A stretch of DNA of 64,000 nucleotides from Nothophaeocryptopus gaeumannii (lineage: Eukaryota > Ascomycota > Dothideomycetes > Mycosphaerellales > Mycosphaerellaceae): contig JASISA010000007.1 of assembly GCA_031771865.1 (NCBI GenBank), positions 620,001 through 684,000 of the forward strand, in the 5' to 3' direction. A model generated the notes under the pieces. It saw only the letters and a program-made list of their open reading frames with translations, made no database searches and was not told the origin of the DNA. The translations under genes were made by a program, and so were the position numbers. Below are positions 57,333-64,000 of this stretch, in pieces. The first letter of the stretch is position 1; each line of letters opens with the position of its first letter.

Positions 57333-57602
57333 GCTTAAGGCTCTTGACTAATGCGTGGGCACTGTACAGCTCTGGTATTGCTGCTAATCCTTGACAGGTG
57401 GTGGATGCTTCTACTAATGAGAGAGAAACCTTCTACTATCAACAGTCGTATACTGATAAGCTCCAGAGTCGGCCGAAATGCAGGTTGCCCGCCGCCCAAA
57501 CCTAGCTCCAACCGCAGCTCCGAAGATGGAGCTATGGGAGATTTGCAGACACCACATCCTCCGCCAAATTCTCCGAACTGTCGAGATTGACTTCGATCAG
57601 CA
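57333..57602. promoter_or_regulatory. Shared divergent promoter, oxygenase and amidase genes
   Basis: The 270 bp between the two start codons must drive both genes. CGGAAATGCAGG and CTCCGAA-type triplets (CGG/CCG) of the sort bound by Zn2Cys6 dimers occur here, but I cannot show a specific operator by eye. Confidence 0.4.
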
Positions 57603-59303
57603 ATGGGAAGTTCGGGACAGAGAGAACTATGGCAATTAATCGCCACGAGAAAGCAAGCAGAGCGTGACGAAAAGATACCTCCAGAATGGAGGATACCAGA
57701 CTCTATGCTCCCTGCTCCGGACGTTGACGATATTTCAAACTTTTCAGAGACTTCGGGCTTTTTCACTGCCCGCGAACTTGAGTTGACAGGAGTATGGGCC
57801 AGCGTCGTTGTATCGAAGATATCTTCCGGAGAATGGACGTCGGAGGAAGTGACCAGAGCGGTCTGCAAGCGGGCAGCCGTCGCACAGCAGCTAGTCAACT
57901 GCCTGACAGAAGTATGTTTCGACGATGCAATTGCCAGAGCAAAGGAACTCGATGAGACGTTTCGAAAAGATGGTCCAGTTGGCCCTTTGCATGGCCTGCC
58001 CATCAGTTTGAAGGACCAGTTCAGTATCCCCGGCCTCGATTCCACTATAGGATACATATCTCGAGTCGGTAAACCAGCACCCAAATATTCGACACTGGTT
58101 GAAATCTTGCTCGAGGCAGGCGCAATAGTGTACACCAAGACGAATGTACCGGCCACGCTCATGAGTGGTGAGACCGTGAACAACGTCTTCGGGCGAACCG
58201 TCAACCCATTCAACAGAAAGCTCGGCCCTGGAGGTTCGTCGGGCGGAGAGTCGGCTCTCATCAGTCTCAGAGGCAGCTACTTGGGCGTGGGCACAGACAT
58301 CGGCGGGTCCATTCGTCATCCCTGTCACAAGACTGGACTGTACGGCCTTCGACCATCCCACGGAAGGGTCTCGTATCAGGATGTGGAAAATACGTATGTT
58401 GGACAAGAAGCCATTCGCTCCACGGCTGGCCCGATGTGTCGAGATCCTGACGATATCCGGTTATTCATGTCGACGGTACTTGCTAAGAAGCCTTGGCTAC
58501 GTGATCCGCAGATATTGCCAATACCGTGGCGGGTGGAAGAAGAGGTGTTGCCCAAGACGCTGTGCTTCGGGTTCGCCACAGGTGATGGCCGTGTGTCTGG
58601 AACGCCACCTCTTTGTCGAGCTGTCGAGATCGTGAGAAAGAAGCTTTGTGACGCTGGCCACAAGATCATCGACTATACTCCATTCGAAATGCCAGAGGCG
58701 CATGGGATTGTCTTCAAGATGTGGTCCGCGGATGCTGGGCAAGAATTTCTGTGTGACCTTGAAGGCGAGCCGCCAGAGAAGAAAATGACTGAATGGCTTC
58801 AAATGGTCGCCACAGGTTGCCACCCGACGGTTTCTGACACTTGGGAGAATCAGAATCGCCGGACTTTGCTCGCTCAGAGGTGGCTGGAGCGATGGGAGGG
58901 CAGCGTCAAGGTGACAAGCACGGGAAGGCCCATAGATGGTTTGATAATGCCGAGTACTCCCTGGCCGGCCGCTCCGCATGGTGGGCATCAAGCGGCTTTC
59001 AACACGCTGTCGCCAGCTCTCGATCTCACTACCGGCGCCTTCCCAGTGACAAAAGTCGATGTCGAGAAGGACGTGGTTCCGGAGGATTGGCAGCCACTCT
59101 CCGAAGACGACCAGAAAGTGGCAGATCTTTGTAGGAAATTCTCCGATGAACTCAGACCTCCTAATACTAACGTCGCTGCAGACCGTCCTGAAAACCACAA
59201 GAATTCCCCAATCGGCTTGCAGATAATCGCTCGGCGGCTTGAAGAAGAAAAAGTCGTCGCGATGCTGAAGCTCCTGAAAGATATCGTGGGTGTTGAGTGT
59301 TGA
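57603..59303 (+). CDS. Amidase (amidase-signature family)
   Basis: A single exon encodes 566 residues, the usual length for fungal acetamidase/GatA-like amidases. The Ser-cisSer-Lys catalytic machinery is visible: Lys137 in HGLPISLKDQF, the Ser pair in the glycine-rich signature LGPGGSSGGESAL (about residues 212-213), and the nucleophilic Ser in VGTDIGGSIRHPC (about 237). It hydrolyses carboxamides, releasing ammonia or an amine. No signal peptide is evident, so it is probably cytosolic. It is divergent from the 2-oxoglutarate oxygenase and convergent with the second Zn2Cys6 gene, whose end lies 81 bp away. The context suggests catabolism of a nitrogen-containing aromatic, which is inference. 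Confidence 0.93.
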   Translation: MGSSGQRELWQLIATRKQAERDEKIPPEWRIPDSMLPAPDVDDISNFSETSGFFTARELELTGVWASVVVSKISSGEWTSEEVTRAVCKRAAVAQQLVNCLTEVCFDDAIARAKELDETFRKDGPVGPLHGLPISLKDQFSIPGLDSTIGYISRVGKPAPKYSTLVEILLEAGAIVYTKTNVPATLMSGETVNNVFGRTVNPFNRKLGPGGSSGGESALISLRGSYLGVGTDIGGSIRHPCHKTGLYGLRPSHGRVSYQDVENTYVGQEAIRSTAGPMCRDPDDIRLFMSTVLAKKPWLRDPQILPIPWRVEEEVLPKTLCFGFATGDGRVSGTPPLCRAVEIVRKKLCDAGHKIIDYTPFEMPEAHGIVFKMWSADAGQEFLCDLEGEPPEKKMTEWLQMVATGCHPTVSDTWENQNRRTLLAQRWLERWEGSVKVTSTGRPIDGLIMPSTPWPAAPHGGHQAAFNTLSPALDLTTGAFPVTKVDVEKDVVPEDWQPLSEDDQKVADLCRKFSDELRPPNTNVAADRPENHKNSPIGLQIIARRLEEEKVVAMLKLLKDIVGVEC

Positions 59304-59384
59304 TTAACGGATGCTCTTTGTGGAGGTGGATGGTCGCAGTGCAACGAACCCCGATGATCAGTTCAAAACCGCCGTCGTACATTC

Positions 59385-60178
59385 TCATCTTGCTGGCTTT
59401 GGTATCGATTCAACTACGTCTTCCCAGCGCCATCCTAAACGAAGCCGAGTGAGAATGAGAGCTCCGTCATCATCCGGCAATGAAGATAGAGCGTTCACCA
59501 GGATTGCGGCGTCGGCGTCACCATTGCGTATCGTAATGGTGTCGTGGAAGCTAGGTCTGTCGTTCGTGAGTTGGTGGTCTTCTAAACATGGTGCGTAATG
59601 CCACAGTCAGTTCAGCAGGGAAGCATGTCACTCACCCACTTGCACTACTCTGGGCTCCATCGTTGGCAGCGGAAAACCGCGGACCATCCAGTATTGTTGA
59701 ATCTGGGATAAAGCCTAGGGCATGCGAGTCGGTGGGCGCCGGAATTTCGCTCATGAAGCTTGAGGGTTGGTTGACTCCAGCAGCAGCAGCTCGAAGATGG
59801 TTGATCTCTGAATAGAGGACGCTGTTTTCGCGCTTCAATGCCATCGATCTCGTTTCATCATTGGTCTGAGTGTCGTATGTGCAATGTCTGCTGCCATTCA
59901 CGCAATGAGACCATGTAGGTCTTCCTCCATCGCACTGTTAATGGTGAGTAATTGTCTACAGAGAGACAGGAGCCATGCGCTTCATACACGGATCTTGCGC
60001 CCACTGTTCGGAGACGTTAGCGCGAGCATGCGAAAAACTTCATGGCTGGCAGCTTCGTGCGTACAGTATCTTACCGGCATGAATTGCACGCCACCCGGGC
60101 TATCGGAAGACGAGGCTTCTTGTTGCGTCGCTCGTCCTGGTATGGCTCGAGATTATTGGCATCGGACACAGCGTCCAT
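59385..60178 (-). CDS. Zn2Cys6 transcription factor with Trp in place of the fourth cysteine
   Basis: Four exons join in phase: 60178-60075, 60003-59988 (16 bases), 59934-59636 and 59556-59385, giving 196 residues. Introns have GTAAGA/CTAAC/AACAG, GTATGA/TTAACAG and GTGAGT/CGACAG signals. The joined cluster reads VACNSCRGRKIRCDGGRP, then TWSHCVNGSRHCTYDT. Spacing is exactly that of Zn2Cys6, but the fourth Cys (after RPT) is Trp (TGG at 59913-59911). A linker and coiled helix follow (RSMALKRENSVLYSEINHL). The C-terminus (ILVNALSSLPDDDGALILTR, then RLGWRWEDVVESIPKPAR) resembles the short helical segment after the linker in such regulators. It is very short for the class, lacking a middle homology region. 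It may be a truncated regulator or a decaying one. Confidence 0.75.
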
Positions 60179-60962
60179 GATCTCGGAAGGAGGAACGGAG
60201 ACTTGTCCGCTTGTCGGCGCTCAGAGCCTCTCCGAGAACTTGGTAGTGATGTGCTTGAAATGAAGGTCTGAGAATCCAAGATCAGTGTGAGCCGAGCGCA
60301 AGACCTTCCATACGATCCGAACTGAGATGGCAGATCCTTCAAGGGAAGTTTTCTCTGGATTCGATAGGTAGTCTCATGGCGTACCACTAGAGATGCCATA
60401 GATCAAACTCACTTCACTCGACGGCAGACGGGAAGGGAAAGCTATTCCGCGGACACGAAAATTGCACTGCAGGAGAAGCTTCCGAAGGCGATCGTGGCTG
60501 CACAAAGGCGTTTCACGCTTCTCTTGTCCGCAGTAGACCACAAAGTGAACGCGATGCAGTAACATCCCTCGATCTTCACGCCTCGATCTGCCCTTTTCTG
60601 GGTTGAGGGTGCGCAAGCGCGGAGGCGATAAGCAATGAGCTTGGCGTAGTACGTGACTCCTCGGATCAGGTAGGGTTAGTGCGCCTGACAAGTGTGAGAG
60701 AGAGCAAGTGTGACGATTCGTCGACTGGAGTTGGGAATTTGTCCATTCTATCGGAGTATCGTCCGACAAATTAGTAAGCGGAAGATCATTGTTCCGCTCC
60801 ACCCTGCCTGAGGCATAGAAGCGAGACAAGGACTCCCTCCACCCTAGCTCCGTTTCATCCTTAAGGGCTTTGAATTGCGCGAAGGAAGGAGTGTGTACGG
60901 ACGCATCCGATAGCGTGGATGTGGACTTCAAAGTTGATGCCTTGTTTTATGCCTGACTTCTT
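60179..60962. other. Upstream region of the second Zn2Cys6 gene; motif-free minus frame
   Basis: A minus frame 60931-60374 (starting MKSTSTLSDASVHTPSF, 185 codons) lies directly upstream of the regulator. It has no recognisable domain, and I could not place splice sites that extend it. It may be a lineage-specific small gene or chance. Otherwise nothing seen. Confidence 0.35.
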
Positions 60963-61785
60963 TCAAAGCCCAAGGTGTTCCAAAACGAATCCCCATTCTC
61001 CGGCGGTGTCGTTTCCGATTATTGGCTCGAGGTCGTCAGCGATACCAATGTCAACGTCAGCGTGTCCTGAATTTATTGGCTCGATATCCTCCATGGAGCG
61101 TCTTTGCCTCGAAAAGAGCCGATAGCGTGACCTAGTTCGTGAACAATGGTGTGAGCGAGAATCTTCGAGTAGACGAGTTCGGCTGCCACATCGATTCCGA
61201 GGTCATTTGTCGCTTTTGGTCGTTGCTGGTACAAACCATTGAGCTTGTTCAAAGTCTCGGCTCCGAGATAGATGTCGGACCCGCGACCATCGAAGCGGGC
61301 TTCATCAGTCGGATCATTAAAGTATCTGCACTCACCGGCCACAAAAGAGGGAAGCGGATCGGCATCATCAGCATCGGAGGTACAGAACTTGACCACGAGT
61401 GCCAGAGCATCCAGCTTCTCTAATACAGCTTGCTTCATCCTCGGCGTGAGGAATCGTTCTTGGGGATCGACTTCTCCGGAATATGCCCTATATTGGAATG
61501 AGTATCAGAGATGGGCTTAGGGGCGATAAAGAAGAGAGCCCAGAGAAGCTGCAATGCGTGAGGGCTCGTAAGAGCTCTACCTACTAGTCGACAGGTCAAC
61601 TTTATGGAAGCATAGTTGGTCTTAGATGAGGCGAAGGCAGGTTCGTTTACGACTTTGATGATCGGCACGGAGTCGTCCAGGTCAAACTTTCGGTATGGAG
61701 AGACGTTGGTGTGTTTTTCCATATCCAGCTTCTGATCGAATGCTCGGTACGCAGAGGCGTCGATGTACGTCTCGAAAAGATCCAT
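60963..61785 (-). pseudogene. HELGH zinc-metallopeptidase-like gene with a late frame break
   Basis: From ATG 61785 (MDLFETYIDASAYRAFDQK) an exon to 61581 and an intron 61580-61474 lead in phase to PQERFLTPRMKQAVLEKLD. The frame runs on through FVAGECRYFNDPTDEARF and YLGAETLNKLNGLYQ to SKILAHTIVHELGHAIG. HExxH-type zinc ligands (HELGH) are clear and sit near 61135. Immediately after, the reading continues in another frame with a coding-like end (MEDIEPINSGHADVDIGIAD, then GEWGFVLEHLGL, stop 60963-60965). One base seems inserted or lost in the CTCTTTT run near 61120. In the unshifted frame the protein would stop at 61073. No signal peptide is seen. The family resembles fungal extracellular or effector-like metallopeptidases only loosely. 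Confidence 0.5.
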
Positions 61786-62838
61786 CTTGAGCCGGCAAGA
61801 TTGACGTTGGGGGCAGTTTTGGGATCTAAACACGAAGCATCGAGCATGACCGAGACATCAAATGTATGTCGATCCTCCGGGAGACGCCTGGCACAATGCT
61901 CTTTGTGGGTTTTTTACACCAACACACAAAGTCATCGAGTAGACTATGTATTGTTCAGCGTAGCAAGCTGCCCAGTAGCAAGATTGGGTTGAGGAAGAAG
62001 TCTGAATGTCTGGATGTGACATCTTGTGCCTCCTGAAGCAGAATCAAGACGCCAGTCCACAGTGTACGTTGGCTGCTCGCTCACTTCCGCGTACTATGCC
62101 GCAGAGACTTCCGATGGGCCAGCTCGTCCGCGAGGTCATGTTGATTACTCGCGCGTTGTGCCAGGTACGGTCAGACTGTGAGGAGAGAGGTTGATGGCTG
62201 GGAGATTGGGTTGTTCTTCCAGACGTCTCATTTCCTGCCACGCGGTTTGGTGAAGTCGTCATCAAAGTTCGGCAGCGGCCTGGGCCGCGTCGGAGGCGTT
62301 AAAGCTTGAGCCCCCGACCCAATAGCGGGCCGATCGCAAAAAGTGCCGACACTGTGGGCGAAGATGTTCCCGCAACCATTTTGATCAATGTCACTGACAC
62401 GACCTGGCGGTTCCTGCGTTGCAGATGTGCTTGAGCGACAAGCTCTCCAAAGCCGGAATCGAATTTGGTAGGTGCGGCAACGTTCGATGGAGTAGCTCAG
62501 TAGCTTCCCCTGGTCCTGTGAGACGAGCCCTGAGACGTGGTGCCAATTGGAGCTCCCACCCACCTCGATTTAATCCTCGTATACGACCGTGATGCCAGCC
62601 ATCTCTATAACATTGACCACCGCCCAGCCCATCTCAGCTTCGTTTACACCTGCCGCGCAACTGAATCGCTCTTCCACGCGCTATTAGCCAGACTCCTTCG
62701 GCGAGAGTTTGCAACGCTGCTGGTAACTCATTACCCGACCCATCCACCCACCATCTTACATCGCTTCCGAATATAAGCGCTGCCTGCAAGGCCACGACAA
62801 GCGCCGCACTTAATCCTGACAACTCCCCTCGCTCAGAG
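61786..62838. other. Intergenic, about 1 kb
   Basis: No supported gene; it separates divergent genes and probably holds both promoters. Frames at 62228-62563 (minus) and 62537-62776 (plus) have no motif. Confidence 0.45.
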
Positions 62839-64000
62839 ATGGTCTTTTTCAAACGCCTGTCCCGTAGCCGCAGTAACTCGCAGTCCTACGTCGACAGCTA
62901 CGACTCCCGCCACGACAGCAAAACCAACAGCCAGACGTACGACGACAAATACGCCACGCCCACCGACTACGACGATCCACAAGGCGTTCCTGTGAGCGCC
63001 CACAGTAACAAGGCCCCTCAGCTTGCTGACCGTCTCCCGAAAGAGACGGCGGACGCTTCGGCAGCGCAGAATATGTACGCGAGACGGGATCGTCCGGTCG
63101 AAGTTGGTCATCAGTATCCCAACAACAACACATATCAGAGCCCGCCTGTGTCGGCTGGCGCAAGAGGCATGAGTAACGGGTACGAAGTGAGCCCGCAGAG
63201 CGCGAAGCACGAGGCGGCGCCCAACCTCTTGTTGGAGGCCTTTAACCAGGCTATTCGACCGTACAACGAGAAGGTGGATAATCTAGAGAGCGAAATCGCA
63301 GATCTTCGCGCCTATATCGAAAGTCTAGAGAGGCAGAGGAACGAGGTACACGCATGGATCGATAAGCGTGGGCTGAGACCAGGTACGTGTGAAGAAGACT
63401 CACCTATACTAGACGCACAATCGTCTCCGCTCGACTTCGCCCGACTAAGCAGCTCGAGCGGCCTTCGATGGCATTTTGAAGCTTGATCCGCTCGAAGCGT
63501 TTGTCACGATCGTACACTAATTCTGCCACAGATGTGCCTCCAAGCATCGCCCAAATAATGGATTCTGCCAGCCACGCATCGTCACCAACACACGCCGCCG
63601 CTACCCTGAACGCGCAGCTCGACCGCAAAATCACCATCGTCAACTTCGACCTCCACAGACTACAAGACGATCTCAACGACTCACTTCCTACACCTTCCTT
63701 CTCCGCCTGCATGCTCAAATTCCTCCCGGACATTTCGCGCCTCTCCTCCCTGCCTTCCGGCCCACGCTACTCTTTTGACCTCCTCCTGAAGCTCGGCGGC
63801 AATCTCAACAGCCACGGCGGGCTCGAGAACGGCGATGAAGACGACATCAACGAGCGCCGAGCATTCTATGGGCGGCTCGATGACGCGATGGTGGACGTGG
63901 TCAAAGGCCGCTTCCGCGAAGAGGGCGATAGCTGGGGCGTTCAGAGGGAAATCAAGCGCATCGAAAAGACAGGTGCATATCTGAGAAACTGGGGTGTAGA
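62839..64000 (+). CDS. Conserved fungal protein with coiled coil, cut by window edge
   Basis: Exon 1 (62839-63382) begins MVFFKRLSRSRSNSQSYVDS, has a Tyr/Asp/Ser-rich disordered region, and ends in a coiled coil (YNEKVDNLESEIADLRAYIE, then SLERQRNEVHAWIDKRG). An intron 63383-63531 (GTACGT, GCCACAG) joins in phase to PPSIAQIMDSASHASSP, LDRKITIVNFDLHRLQDDLN and a helical domain that is still open at base 64000. I recognise no enzymatic motif. The coiled coil suggests a structural or scaffold role. It is partial at its 3' end only because of the window. Confidence 0.75.

Noticed and set aside
60374..60931. 185-codon minus frame upstream of the second Zn2Cys6 gene
   Set aside because: No recognisable domain or splice extension; mentioned in the gap entry instead of being called a gene.
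1..64000. tRNA genes, rRNA and CRISPR arrays
   Set aside because: No B-box-like GGTTCGAATCC, no rRNA-like stretch and no regular spacer-repeat array was found by eye; GGTTCGATG at 5726 and 39764 lack a tRNA context.

Overview
The window is nuclear DNA of a filamentous ascomycete. Its genes have short GT-AG introns of about 47-107 bp, it encodes Zn2Cys6 regulators, and it has a NACHT-ankyrin gene of the fungal NLR type. Transposon relics carry the C-to-T/G-to-A signature of repeat-induced point mutation (RIP). The small Myb/SANT-like proteins and secreted cysteine-rich gene suggest a Dothideomycete, possibly plant-associated; that placement is inference, not shown by the sequence.

Layout. 0.1-3.2 kb holds a broken NLR-like gene (nucleoside-phosphorylase, NACHT, ankyrin). 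4.6-5.2 kb has a small basic reading frame with an in-frame stop, overlapping a repeat found again at 25.8 kb. 6.3-20.4 kb is an ordinary housekeeping segment: a vezatin/Inp2-like peroxisomal protein, an unknown helical protein, EMC6, PCNA, pyridoxal kinase and calnexin. 20.7-22.25 kb is an aspartyl-protease-like gene whose 5' end is cut off by retrotransposon DNA. 22.25-25.76 kb is a gypsy/copia chimera with one good gypsy LTR. 25.76-33.97 kb is an AT-rich block almost free of CA and TG dinucleotides; its right half is a heavily RIP-mutated I/Tad-like LINE. 34-45 kb is an accessory compartment. It contains five small Myb/SANT-like genes or gene relics, LINE and gypsy fragments, and a secreted cysteine-rich (effector-like) gene interrupted by a 1,895-bp hAT element with perfect 22-bp inverted repeats and an 8-bp target duplication.

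45.7-50.5 kb returns to core genes: the peroxisomal multifunctional beta-oxidation enzyme (PTS1 ending SKL) and cystathionine beta-lyase. 52.0-60.2 kb looks like a small catabolic or detoxification cluster: AflR-type Zn2Cys6 factor, frameshifted intradiol dioxygenase, RraA-like lyase, 2-oxoglutarate/Fe(II) oxygenase, amidase, and a second Zn2Cys6 factor. 61-61.8 kb has an HELGH metallopeptidase-like gene, and the right edge cuts a conserved fungal gene.

The dominant theme is a sharp alternation of intact core genes and a TE-rich compartment. There RIP and transposition have damaged genes (NLR, aspartyl-protease-like, cysteine-rich secreted protein, one Myb-like paralog). No tRNA, rRNA or CRISPR was seen by eye. 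All splice sites were inferred by reading frame and consensus only.
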